From Porphyridium purpureum (lineage: Eukaryota > Rhodophyta > Bangiophyceae > Porphyridiales > Porphyridiaceae), in NCBI GenBank assembly GCA_008690995.1, contig VRMN01000001.1, positions 3,968,001 to 4,032,000 on the forward strand: 64,000 nt of DNA. The letters run 5' to 3'. The notes beneath the pieces are model-generated. The model searched no databases. It was given only the letters and a program-made list of their open reading frames with translations, and had not been told where the DNA came from. Within the stretch, counting starts at the first letter, position 1, and every line of letters starts with the position of its first letter. The position numbers and the translations under genes are program-made. Shown here piece by piece: positions 47,688 to 56,800 of this stretch.

Positions 47688-49496
47688 TCATAAATTCATT
47701 CTGCGGTGTTTGTGATGCGCATCCATCAGACGGATCGACTCTAGCAACACATGTGCGCCGTATGCGAGATCGACCGGGTCGGCGTACTCGTCCGGATGAT
47801 GACTGACGCCATCCTTACACCTTACGAAGAGCATGGCCACCGGGGTGACGTTTGCGATGATCATCGCGTCATGTCCAGCGCCACTATTCAGCGGACGGGG
47901 AGTAAAGGATCGCTGCTCCCGTGTGTTCACATTTGTCATGGCTTCTTGTAACACGGCCTGAAGCGTGGTGTCCATTTGGACAGCAGCAGCCTCATGCATC
48001 ATGCGGAAGTCGACATGCACACCGGCGCTGGCGGCGGCCGAGCCGCCCAATGCAATGATTTTGTCTACGGCACCCTGACGCAGTGCGTCATCTGGCGATC
48101 GTACGTCCAGTGTCATGTGGACGTTGCCAGGCACTGTGTTTGAAGCCGCATCTTGAACACGAAGGTCCCCAACAGTTGCCACCAGATGCTCCGTCGATTT
48201 CGCGATTGATTCTGCTGCCACAACCGTTTTGGCTGCAGCGACAAGCGCGTCCGACCTCAACACCATCGGCACCGTACCCGCGTGTGCGCTCCGGCCCGTG
48301 AAAGCGGCGGTCAACCGACTTTGACCATTGATAAACGAAACAACTCCGGCAGGCTCGCGCTCCCGATCGAGGACGGGGCCCTGCTCAATGTGCAATTCCA
48401 CAAAGCCCAAACTACGCGACTGCTCCCAAATTGCGAGCTGATTTGTACCGCATGCGCGAATCACCTCGGCAAGATCTCCATTTTCTCCAGCGGCAATGCC
48501 GAGTACGAGACGCATTCGGTCACCCAGCGCGAGCGCAAACGCGGGGTACTTGTTGAGGTAGGCTTCCGCTAGTCCTGGAGCCTGCAGCATCCCTGCAAAC
48601 ACTTTTGCGCCGGTATTGGTCGTTCCGAAGCGGTTGTTGCCCTCTTCATCATCAAATGCCACAACCTGAATGTCAAAGTCCAGAAACGATGACGGGTCAT
48701 CCGACGCCTGAGACCGTGATTTTCGATTACAGGCAAGCATATGCACAACAGCAATAGAAGCCAGAACACCGTACGAGCCGTCTAGCGCGCCGGCGTCGTT
48801 GACAGTGTCGTGGTGACTGCCAAGAATCAGCACGCTTCTGTTTCTCGATGCCGATTCGGGCGCCGGCGTTGCTGTGTGCAAGCCAATGACGTTTCCGACG
48901 GCATCGATTCTCGTGTCCATGCCTGCATCTGTCATATACTCCCACACGAGCAGCGCCGCAGCGCTCCCTGAAGTTGACAAATACGGCCGGGAACGAGGCT
49001 GTCTGCGACGCCCACAATCTCCTGTGGCGCAGACCATCTCATCTTTCTGCACAGGCTCAGACACGCTTGCGAGCTCTGACAGCCTACCTTGCAGCATCTT
49101 GCCCATCACAAAATCGGCATCACAGCTCTGCAGGTGGGAGTCGATCGCAGTCCAGTTCGAGCGGACGTGCTGCTGCTTTGGAACCACATACTTCAGACAG
49201 AACGTCACATTCTCGGGCGTGCACAACGCGTGCGATGCGGCGTACCGCGATCCTTTGATGCCGGCGCCACGAGAGTAACCCCAACCCAAACTCAACCGCT
49301 CTCGACGACTCTGCCATGCGCCAAGGTCTCCATTCAGCAAGCCCAGGATCACTTTGCCGTGCGCCACCGCCAACGCCACCAGCACCGGACACATCACCAG
49401 CATCAGCAGTTTCAGCGCAGACATCAACGATGCCGCCGAAGACGGCGGCGACGGCGACGGCGACGGCGAGGGCGACGATGACGCCATCGCCGCCAT
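47688..49496 (-). CDS. AAH: Allantoate amidohydrolase (M20 family), ER-anchored
   Basis: 602 residues from the ATG at 49496. The enzyme hydrolyses allantoate to ureidoglycine, ammonia and CO2 in purine-ring catabolism. The N-terminus has an (SP)n run and one hydrophobic segment (about 24-46, LMSALKLLMLVMCPVLVALAV), giving the ER location known for plant AAH. Metal and substrate residues are present: GSHHDTVNDAGALDGSYG (about 225-242), DDEEGNNRFG (near 281), ELHIEQGPVLD, GRSAHAGTVPM and SGAGHDAM, ending VSHHPDE. The QSRLTAAFTGRSAHAG dimer domain fits hydantoinase/carbamoylase relatives such as ureidoglycolate amidohydrolase, so the substrate could be a close ureide. Nitrogen salvage links it to ureG elsewhere in the window. 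Confidence 0.88.
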   Translation of the reverse strand: MAAMASSSPSPSPSPSPPSSAASLMSALKLLMLVMCPVLVALAVAHGKVILGLLNGDLGAWQSRRERLSLGWGYSRGAGIKGSRYAASHALCTPENVTFCLKYVVPKQQHVRSNWTAIDSHLQSCDADFVMGKMLQGRLSELASVSEPVQKDEMVCATGDCGRRRQPRSRPYLSTSGSAAALLVWEYMTDAGMDTRIDAVGNVIGLHTATPAPESASRNRSVLILGSHHDTVNDAGALDGSYGVLASIAVVHMLACNRKSRSQASDDPSSFLDFDIQVVAFDDEEGNNRFGTTNTGAKVFAGMLQAPGLAEAYLNKYPAFALALGDRMRLVLGIAAGENGDLAEVIRACGTNQLAIWEQSRSLGFVELHIEQGPVLDREREPAGVVSFINGQSRLTAAFTGRSAHAGTVPMVLRSDALVAAAKTVVAAESIAKSTEHLVATVGDLRVQDAASNTVPGNVHMTLDVRSPDDALRQGAVDKIIALGGSAAASAGVHVDFRMMHEAAAVQMDTTLQAVLQEAMTNVNTREQRSFTPRPLNSGAGHDAMIIANVTPVAMLFVRCKDGVSHHPDEYADPVDLAYGAHVLLESIRLMDAHHKHRRMNL

Positions 49497-49619
49497 CGCG
49501 GCCGTCGCCCTTGTTCCTCCCGTCCGTGCGATCCACGCGGCCTCGGCCACCACCTGCGTCAAAGCGCTTCACAAGGCATTACATTCCAATCCCGCATTTC
49601 ATTCCCAGCCGGCGGTATG

Positions 49620-49638
49620 ACTGTACCTATAGTACACT
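49620..49638 (-). promoter_or_regulatory. Imperfect inverted repeat ACTGTAC / GTACACT
   Basis: Arms 49620-49626 and 49632-49638 with a 5-nt spacer, the same spacing as the array before RRP8; one mismatch. It is about 125 bp upstream of the AAH ATG. Confidence 0.4.
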
Positions 49639-50106
49639 GAGACGCAGGGAATGAAATACTGCATTGCAATGTGATGAGGAATTGAGACTCTTTGAATGGC
49701 ACGTGTTGGATTTTGGTGGCGCCGTGTTGAGTCCGCGTTGTCCGATGTCGCGCAGCTGCACAGGCCGTCCGCTTCTCTGGCGCATCATCCGTATGTCTCA
49801 CGGATGGATCATGTGGATGCACGGCTGCGTCGTCTCTCTGCAATCGGGCGCACCGCACGCGTTCTGTCACGCCGAGCCTTCTTCACTTCCGCGCGCGTGA
49901 TTGTCGTGTGCAACCCACGCGCCAAGCCCGCTCGACTCACCTCCGCTGCTGCTCGTCACCGCTCTCGCAGCAGCAACCTGGAAAACCCGTGCACGGCTCT
50001 GTGATTGCGACAAACCGGCGTTCCTTATTTTAATGTATATTTTAATGCATGGTTTAAAGCATTATTTAACGACAGGTCAAGTATCTCGAGGTGGAAAACA
50101 GTAAAG

Positions 50107-50150
50107 AGGGAGGCAGGGAGGCAGGGAGGCAGGGAGAGAGGGAGGGAGGC
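50107..50150 (+). repeat. Purine-rich GGGAGGCA repeat
   Basis: About five units of GGGAGGCA or GGGAGAGA, 75-120 bp before the DprA-like ATG, on the sense strand. Confidence 0.8.
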
Positions 50151-50224
50151 AAGTGTTGAGGCTGGTGGCGCTGGTGTGGAGATCGGGACGGTGCCGACGG
50201 TGCAAGGGACGCGCCGCGATCTGG

Positions 50225-51121
50225 ATGATGCGGGAGATGGCAGCCGGGTTTATTCCATGCGTGAGTGGCGCTGGGGGCTGGGAGGCGTGGACGGCTGGCT
50301 GCGCGCAGCCCGCGTGCGCGCATGGCACTCGCGGCGCTGCGCGGCTTGGTAGACGCGTCGTGCCTCGTCATGCGGGGTTGGCGCGCGCCGGCCACGAGAA
50401 GGGAGTCGCGTGGGCAGGCCTCGTTCGCGGGAGTGCGTCTGTTCGACGCACGCAGCTGGCGAGCACGACGCAGCACAGCGGCGGCGGCGGCGACGCCGCG
50501 GACGTCCGGGCGAGTGGCGAGCGATCGGGGGATGAGGATGACAGCAATCGCCGCGCAAGGGATGGAGAGTTTATCGACCCAGAGCGAGAGTCCGAGAGGT
50601 CCGGCGGCGCGGTCGCCACGCTTGAGGACCCGGAGCGGCGATTCGACACGGTGCTCCAGGAGCTGGCGGCGATCCAGAATGACGGCCCGCGCCGCGTGGC
50701 GGTGCTTGGCACGCGGCACATGAGCTACTTGCACCAGCAGATCGTCGAACTTCTTACGTACGCCAACCTGCTCGTCGGCAATCACGTCATCACATCTGGG
50801 GCGGCGGGAACAAACGCCGCCGTGATCCGGGGCGCGCTGCGCGCGGAGAAGAGCGATCTATTGACTGTTGTCCTGCCCCAATCGCTGTCCAAGCAGCCGC
50901 TCGATATCCAGGAGCAGCTTAAAAAGGTGCGAAACCTTGTGCAGATGTCCGAGAACGATTCCATGCCGCTCAGCGTCGCGTCGCAGCTTTGCAACTCCAA
51001 CATCATCTCTAGGAGTACTCATTTTATCGCATTTGCGTTCCACGACAGTGACGTTGTACTCGAAGCCGCCAGAGAGGCCAAGTCACTTAGCAAGATCGTC
51101 ACCCTCCTGTATTTGGATTGA
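50225..51121 (+). CDS. DprA/SLOG-like protein of cyanobacterial type, probably plastid
   Basis: 298 residues if started at the tandem ATGs at 50225. Residues 1-150 are Arg/Ala/Gly/Ser-rich with few hydrophobic blocks, compatible with a transit peptide and a disordered acidic linker. Residues 154-298 form a Rossmann-like domain: VAVLGTRHMSYLHQQIVELL, VGNHVITSGAAGTNAAVIRG, LLTVVLPQSLSKQP, LCNSNIISRSTHFIAFAFHD and KIVTLLYLD. This pattern matches proteins annotated in cyanobacteria as DNA recombination-mediator protein A, so an endosymbiotic origin is inferred. DprA proper loads RecA on single-stranded DNA; whether this short relative does so is unknown. The exact start is uncertain. Confidence 0.68.
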   Translation: MMREMAAGFIPCVSGAGGWEAWTAGCAQPACAHGTRGAARLGRRVVPRHAGLARAGHEKGVAWAGLVRGSASVRRTQLASTTQHSGGGGDAADVRASGERSGDEDDSNRRARDGEFIDPERESERSGGAVATLEDPERRFDTVLQELAAIQNDGPRRVAVLGTRHMSYLHQQIVELLTYANLLVGNHVITSGAAGTNAAVIRGALRAEKSDLLTVVLPQSLSKQPLDIQEQLKKVRNLVQMSENDSMPLSVASQLCNSNIISRSTHFIAFAFHDSDVVLEAAREAKSLSKIVTLLYLD

Positions 51122-51210
51122 TCTCAGAATACAAATCAGCTGCTGCTTGGGATCGACTGATGAACAAGAGCGTCTCTAGGAATGGTCACTGGCAGTGTTT
51201 GATTCGATAG

Positions 51211-51825
51211 TCATTCGTCGCCTCTCACGTACTCGAGCGACGCCACATCACTCCACCAAGCCGCCGCGTCGTGCGGCAACACGAGGTCGACGGGCCGCGC
51301 GATCCAAGCGCGCGCCACTGCGGGGATCTGCTGATAGTCTTCCAATGTCTCGGTTGCGTCCGTGCGGAGACGCACATCTGTTTGCAAGCATGCATGCAGC
51401 TCCAGCACTTGCTCTGCGATTTCGGCCACGCTCGGGCGCTCCGAAGTCGCCTCCCAGTATGCCGCACACGCTTGAGGCCGCTCCCGGTTCATCATCCAGG
51501 CCTCCATTGCGTCTGCGACCCGGCACAATGCTGCACACGAACGCTCCATCTCGGCAATGAGCTCGCGAATCGATTGCAGCGCGGTTTCCAGCTCAGCCAC
51601 GAGGCGCGCTGCCAGCTTGGTGCGCGATACGACCGGCGGACACAAGGCGTCCGAATGATCTAGAGTTCGCGACGCCATGTGCACGCGACGAGCGTCCGAA
51701 GCGCGCGAGACCGCGCGCGTCCATAGCTGCGACCCGCGGGACACGCCGCTTATGTATTCCGCGTACAGGCGCACCGACGAGCGCAGCCAGCGCTGCACGG
51801 ACGCCTCGTCGCGCGCATCGAGCAT
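51211..51825 (-). CDS. Small helical protein, possible AIRIM (C1orf109)-like ribosome maturation factor
   Basis: 204 residues from the ATG at 51825; almost all alpha-helical and polar, no membrane segment. The part PSVAEIAEQVLELHACLQTD, followed by an EDYQQIPAVARAW segment, lines up by eye with the corresponding part of human C1orf109/AIRIM (PSVADMLEWLQDIERHY, then a segment ending ALPKAW), with similar length and order. AIRIM works with SPATA5-type AAA proteins in 60S ribosome maturation. The resemblance is weak and from memory, so the name is tentative. It is convergent with the DprA-like gene (89 bp apart) and 117 bp upstream of the saposin-like gene's stop. Confidence 0.5.
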   Translation of the reverse strand: MLDARDEASVQRWLRSSVRLYAEYISGVSRGSQLWTRAVSRASDARRVHMASRTLDHSDALCPPVVSRTKLAARLVAELETALQSIRELIAEMERSCAALCRVADAMEAWMMNRERPQACAAYWEATSERPSVAEIAEQVLELHACLQTDVRLRTDATETLEDYQQIPAVARAWIARPVDLVLPHDAAAWWSDVASLEYVRGDE

Positions 51826-51942
51826 CCACCGCGACCGCTGAATAGAACGCGTTGCGGATTGACACGCGTGTGTGTGCGTGTTTATGTTTCTTCTCTAAGC
51901 TAGTTGGGCGACTTTATATTTCTGCGTTCGGGAAACTCTTTC

Positions 51943-52875
51943 TTACAGTTCGTCCGGGTCTTCACCGGGCGCCGATTCCTCGAAACGCACTCCTTGGCCG
52001 TTGATCATCTGGTAAATCCACGCTGGCACGTCACCTTCATACTTGTACGCCCTGAATGCGTTGGCGGCCTCGCGCTCAAACTCGTTGAGGGGCTCGAACA
52101 CTTCGAAAGTTGTGGTGACGCGCTCCGAGCTCGGCTTGCGGCACTTGATTGCGGGGCAGTCCAACGCAACGTAAACGTCGGTCTGGTCTATCGCGTGCCT
52201 CTTCTTGTACAGCAATGCACCGACCTCGGTCGTTTTGTCAGCCAGGATCTGCTCACATGTGAACGCGATGGTGCGGCACTCGACGCCGCACCGGCCCTCC
52301 TCCTTGTGCGTCGCAAACTCGAGCGTATTCTGCTCTGTGTTATGTACTACCTCTAGATGCGGGATCCACGACGCGCCGTACACGCTGTGCGGGTCGCAAA
52401 ACCCGTGCTCCAACATGTCGAGCAGGCGGATTTCAAGGGGAAGACGGTTTCGCTTGCCCTTGCCGGCTTTGGAGGAAGATTTAGGTGATGCACGCGCATC
52501 CTCTTCTTGGATCATTGTTTTTGCCAGCGCAGCAATCTGGTTGGCCATGGCCTGACAAACTCCACACTGAATAAGAGGGACTTGCGACTTATCTGGACGC
52601 ACGATGCGCAAGTGCGCCCAGTTCTTCGGGTCATACACACCCGCCAAGTTCGCATAATCACCGTTGCCTTCGATGTCATTCTCCTCCTGAAATCCATCCA
52701 ACCCGTCTACCCGCAGCGTTCCAGCGTCGACGTGATCGTGCTCGGCTCGGAGGCCGTCCAGCGCAGACTCGTCCGCCCGCCCACACCCGGCGGCTGCAAG
52801 ACATGCAAGCACCATAACCAAGCACACCAGAGCCGACCGCGCCGTCGGGCGCCAGACAGCGTGCGGCCACACCAT
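51943..52875 (-). CDS. Secreted/ER-luminal saposin-like Cys-rich protein
   Basis: 310 residues from the ATG at 52875, with a signal peptide (core ALVCLVMVLACLAAAGC). A Cys-rich helical domain covers about 115-240: IQCGVCQAMANQIAALAKTM, then LEIRLLDMLEHGFCDPHSVY, then GRCGVECRTIAFTCEQILAD. The C-x2-C ... C ... C-x3-C-x6-C pattern with helices resembles saposin B/Canopy-type proteins, which act in the ER or lysosome. The tail ends in acidic EDPDEL; the final DEL with an upstream Pro-Asp is a near-miss of the (K/H)DEL retention signal. The exact family is not identified. Confidence 0.65.
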   Translation of the reverse strand: MVWPHAVWRPTARSALVCLVMVLACLAAAGCGRADESALDGLRAEHDHVDAGTLRVDGLDGFQEENDIEGNGDYANLAGVYDPKNWAHLRIVRPDKSQVPLIQCGVCQAMANQIAALAKTMIQEEDARASPKSSSKAGKGKRNRLPLEIRLLDMLEHGFCDPHSVYGASWIPHLEVVHNTEQNTLEFATHKEEGRCGVECRTIAFTCEQILADKTTEVGALLYKKRHAIDQTDVYVALDCPAIKCRKPSSERVTTTFEVFEPLNEFEREAANAFRAYKYEGDVPAWIYQMINGQGVRFEESAPGEDPDEL

Positions 52876-53105
52876 CCCTGTCGAACCGAACACGCCTCGA
52901 TGGCTCAACCTGGACGCTACAGAGCGCCTTGCGTATCCATCAGCGTCTCGTTCGCGTCGACGCCACACGCACCTATTCGAGAAAGTACTATTAAAACAGA
53001 CTGATTTAATATGAAGCAGAGGTATCCTGCGTTGAGAAATGAGGTCGAATGATGGAGGACTGCGGTGGTTGGAGGAACTGAAGATTGGAACCTCTTCCTG
53101 ATATA

Positions 53106-53894
53106 ATGCAGCGGCTTGCCGCGCGGCTTGGAGTCCACGCAGCGCAGTTCAAGTCGCCCGAGGATTATCCAAGTGCCTTTGGCGTATCTTATCTGAACCA
53201 AGCGGTGAATCTGCACAAGGCGTTGTGTCTGCCTGTGATGGGCTTGTTGCTGATACATTCAGTGTGGAACGCAGACGTCCGTCAAGGCACCGGAAGCGCT
53301 GCGAGGGGCATTGAGGACATTGCTGCGCGTCATGCAGTATACGCAGCGATGCACGCGACGTACGGCCTTCTGTGGGTGGTCAAGGCGTACTGCTTCCCAG
53401 ACCATGGATTCTTCATCAAGCTAAGCGCACCGCTGTGGCTGTTTTGCTTTGCCATGGGCAACATACATTGGATAACTGCGTGGCTCGCCTTGTCATCACC
53501 CGCGCAAAAATACGATGAATGGCTCATTCTGGTCGCGCTAATCATTTATGTCGTGGGCGTTTTCTTGCTGTTCACATCCGACTGCCAGAAGTATTTTTTC
53601 ATGCAGCTGCGCAACCCAGCGAACAAGCAGCTTATGCAGGATGGCCTGTTCGCCCGCTGCCGCAACCCAAACTACCTCGGAGAAATTCTTATCTACAGTG
53701 CTTTTGCCACCCTGGCCAGACACGTTTTACCGTGGGCCATTCTCGCTGCATACACAAGTGGCTTGTTTCTACCCAACATGCTTGAAAAGGACCGCAGCCT
53801 TGCTCGGTATCCGGACTTTAGCGCATACAAAGCCCGCTCAGGAATGCTGATCCCGCGTGTATTCCAACCTGGTGAGTCCAAGCGGTCGAAATAG
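53106..53894 (+). CDS. Multi-pass membrane protein of the steroid 5-alpha-reductase / DUF1295 fold
   Basis: 262 residues from the ATG at 53106. About six hydrophobic segments (for example LPVMGLLLIHSV, LWLFCFAMGNIHWITAWLAL, LILVALIIYVVGVFLLFTSD). The C-terminal signature LFARCRNPNYLGEILIYSAF (181-200) is the NADPH-binding motif shared by steroid 5-alpha-reductase-like, DUF1295 and related integral-membrane reductases or methyltransferases; PDFSAYKARSGMLIP near the end is also typical. It probably reduces a double bond in a sterol, lipid or isoprenoid at the ER. Its stop lies only 3 bp from that of the convergent SAC phosphatase gene. Confidence 0.78.
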   Translation: MQRLAARLGVHAAQFKSPEDYPSAFGVSYLNQAVNLHKALCLPVMGLLLIHSVWNADVRQGTGSAARGIEDIAARHAVYAAMHATYGLLWVVKAYCFPDHGFFIKLSAPLWLFCFAMGNIHWITAWLALSSPAQKYDEWLILVALIIYVVGVFLLFTSDCQKYFFMQLRNPANKQLMQDGLFARCRNPNYLGEILIYSAFATLARHVLPWAILAAYTSGLFLPNMLEKDRSLARYPDFSAYKARSGMLIPRVFQPGESKRSK

Positions 53895-53897
53895 CCT

Positions 53898-56800
53898 TTA
53901 CCAAAAGTCAAGCAAATTGTCAGTCGCAGGTGCTTGCGGCTTGGTCGCAGATCTGCTGGGTGCAGTAGGGGTCTGAGCCGAGCCCGGACCTGGACCTGGA
54001 CCAGCGAAAAGGGCGAATAGCTCATCATCAAAGTTCGCCTCGCTCGCTTTAGACGCGGTGTGTGCTGGGAACGCACTCGCGGTGCCGGCCGGGCGTGTCG
54101 AAGTCGAATTAGCCGTACGTGTGCTCGCACGCGAGCCTCTCTGCGGATCCATTACTGTTCCGTCATCAAAAAATACCGCCAGCATGTCGTGCGACCCTGA
54201 CGATCCACCAGGAGAAGGCGCACTGATTTCTACGTGCCCGAACGCCTCGTCGAGAACAGAGACGTTCTCTGCGTGACGCGGCGGAGCCGGACCTTGCTGC
54301 TGCTGTTGTTGTTGCTCCACTGGCGCAGATGCCCCAGCAGCTGGGGAGACCGATGTACGCATGGGCTGATGATATTGATCTGGCGCAGCACCGCTGGGTC
54401 GCGCTGAGCTAAATGCATTATCCGACTTGCCCTTCGCCAAAAAATTGCCCATCTTACCGATGTAATTCTTGACCTTGCGTGAGTTGGTTTGCTTGGGTAA
54501 ATTCCGTGCCAATGGTGATTGGTCCATTCCGTGCGCAAGCTGCCCACCTAGCTCCAGTCCCGCCTCGTGTGCGGGAACTTCTTTCAGGCTCAGCACTGCG
54601 CACCCAGACAAAGTCCCCGACGCTGCGCCCTTCAATCGAATGGGCGTCGAGAAGCGAAGCGGCACCTTCTCTATTGGCCCTTCGTCCTCGTTCGTGACGG
54701 CTCCAGCTGCACCCGTGCGCGGGGTATAACCAGCTTTCAGTGGTAAGGCAAAGTAGCCTCCCGCCAACTGATCCGCCATCACGTTATTAAACTGAAACAC
54801 GACTTGCCCAAACACCATGCTCGAGAGAAGCTCTTCTTTTCGACTGGCAGCCAGCGGAATGACTACGTGCTCGGTCCAGCGCTGCGCCGATGCGTCAGCG
54901 TCGATCGATGCGCGCGTCGCAACTAATTCTCTGGAAAGATCAGAGTGCAGTTGCAAGTATGCAATTACACCGCTGGCGTTTCGGAGCCCCTCAGCTTTCA
55001 ACTCAGATAAGGTTAGTACCCCCGCAACCGCCGGCACTCCCGGCGGTGGAAAGCTTGGTATGGGGCGCCCTGGAATCATTTCGTCTACAGCAAACGTCAG
55101 TGCCGCCGAGCCGCCCAAGGAGGCCAGGTCCCGGCTTGGTACGTTGGGTAGCGCCGAGCGCACACAATGCACACCATTGGCGAACTTTCGAAAGTGAGAG
55201 ACACCGTCCGAAAACGGGTTCCACGGCGGAAGTGGTAGTGGCCCCGTCATGCTAGTGGTGGATTCTTTGGTTGTCTGCTGCTGCTCGTTTGAGGAAAACC
55301 CGCACACATACACACGTTCATACTGAGACATGACGTCAAAGCCGTGCCTGCCCATTTTCAGCGAGCCAAGCACCGAGAAATAGGCGTCGGGGCGACGTAG
55401 CGACATGCCAATAAAGCATAAACTGATACCAACGCAGCGCATCGCGACGGCCAGCATGCCATTTCCGTGCGTAGCGTCACTTGCTGAAACGGAGCTGTCT
55501 GCCTCTGTGACCTCTGTCACCAACGGCGCGATATCTGCTGACGCGAAAACTCCAATGGCCGCTTTTCCCGTGCTGGACGTAACACTCGCAACGAGGACAA
55601 GACCGCTGACATCTAGATCTTCTGGAATGATGGCCATACCGTGAGGATGCGCGTCTGGGCCCAGCACAGGAGCCACAAGGCAGATTAATAACCGTTTTGG
55701 CTGATGATCTACACATGGCTCACTCACAATGCCCCAGTTTCGAAGCACATGTGGGCCGTCCAAGGGCACGCCAGCCACTTGCACCTGTACACGAAATGGA
55801 GCCGCAGAGTGCTCTACAGCATGCGCAACTCCGTCCGACTCACTCCATGCAAGCAGCGTGCGCAAAAACTGCTCCCGCAGCGACGCCCCGCCATCGCGGA
55901 ATTGCAGCTCCAAGGGTGAATTCTCTGCCCGCGCAAAGGAGCAACGAAGTCGCGGACGCTTTTCGCGCTCGTCGACGCGTTCCCAGCGACACAGACCGGC
56001 AAGACCACGAGGGAAAGTATACCGGAGCCCCTCAGCGGTCAGCAAGAACATGGCGTCGTCGTGAAACTCAACTGTGATGGCTTCGCGCTCCCCGCCTGGT
56101 GATACGCGCTGCAAGTTACTGTTGGAATACAAGGGTATGGGTCCATCGCGCATGCGTGAGGGCATGGGCGCGCCGGACGCGCAGCCGGTGATCAACGCAA
56201 TGGCCTCCTGGCGCGACTCGTCAACCATGTTCTTATAGTACACGCGCATGGCCGACTTCATGCCATCTGCAAGCATGCCCTTTGTCGAACGCTTGCCTGT
56301 GCGCGTCATGTCGGTCTTGAGCGCCCCCGTACCGGCGTATTGCTTGGAGATCGCATCCGCATTGTCTCCCCACACATGCTTGAACGCATCCTCAGCCTCC
56401 GGACCCAGTCGGACGCTTCCGGGACCAAATTGTTGCAACTGGTCACTCAGGAGAGCCTCAATTTGCATGCTGAGCGCCAACCGGGCGAGAGCGCTTTGCA
56501 CAACGTTCGTGCGGTCCAAGCAGTCAACACAATTCACGCGGAACACGCCTAGTTGCATGCGCGGCTGCGTCGTGTCCACCATCGAAGCTGATGACCCTTC
56601 AAAGCGGCAATACACGCCAAACTTGAAGACATCATCGCGAAGCACACCCATCAGCCGTGCCAGACCCTGCTCATAATCCTTACCGGAGCAGTGTTCGTGG
56701 AAATCGTACGCGACAAGGCGGCAGCGGTTGCCATACCTGCCGGCAGTGTCCAGCTTGGTGTGACGCTCGAATGCGTCATGTAGTACTCCTTCGCTACCGT

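Larger units (their letters stand above)
49497..50224. other. Divergent intergenic region, 728 bp, AAH / DprA-like
   Basis: Contains a GTAC pair at 49620-49638 near the AAH start and a GGGAGGCA repeat at 50107-50150 near the DprA-like start. Frames here are short. Confidence 0.55.
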
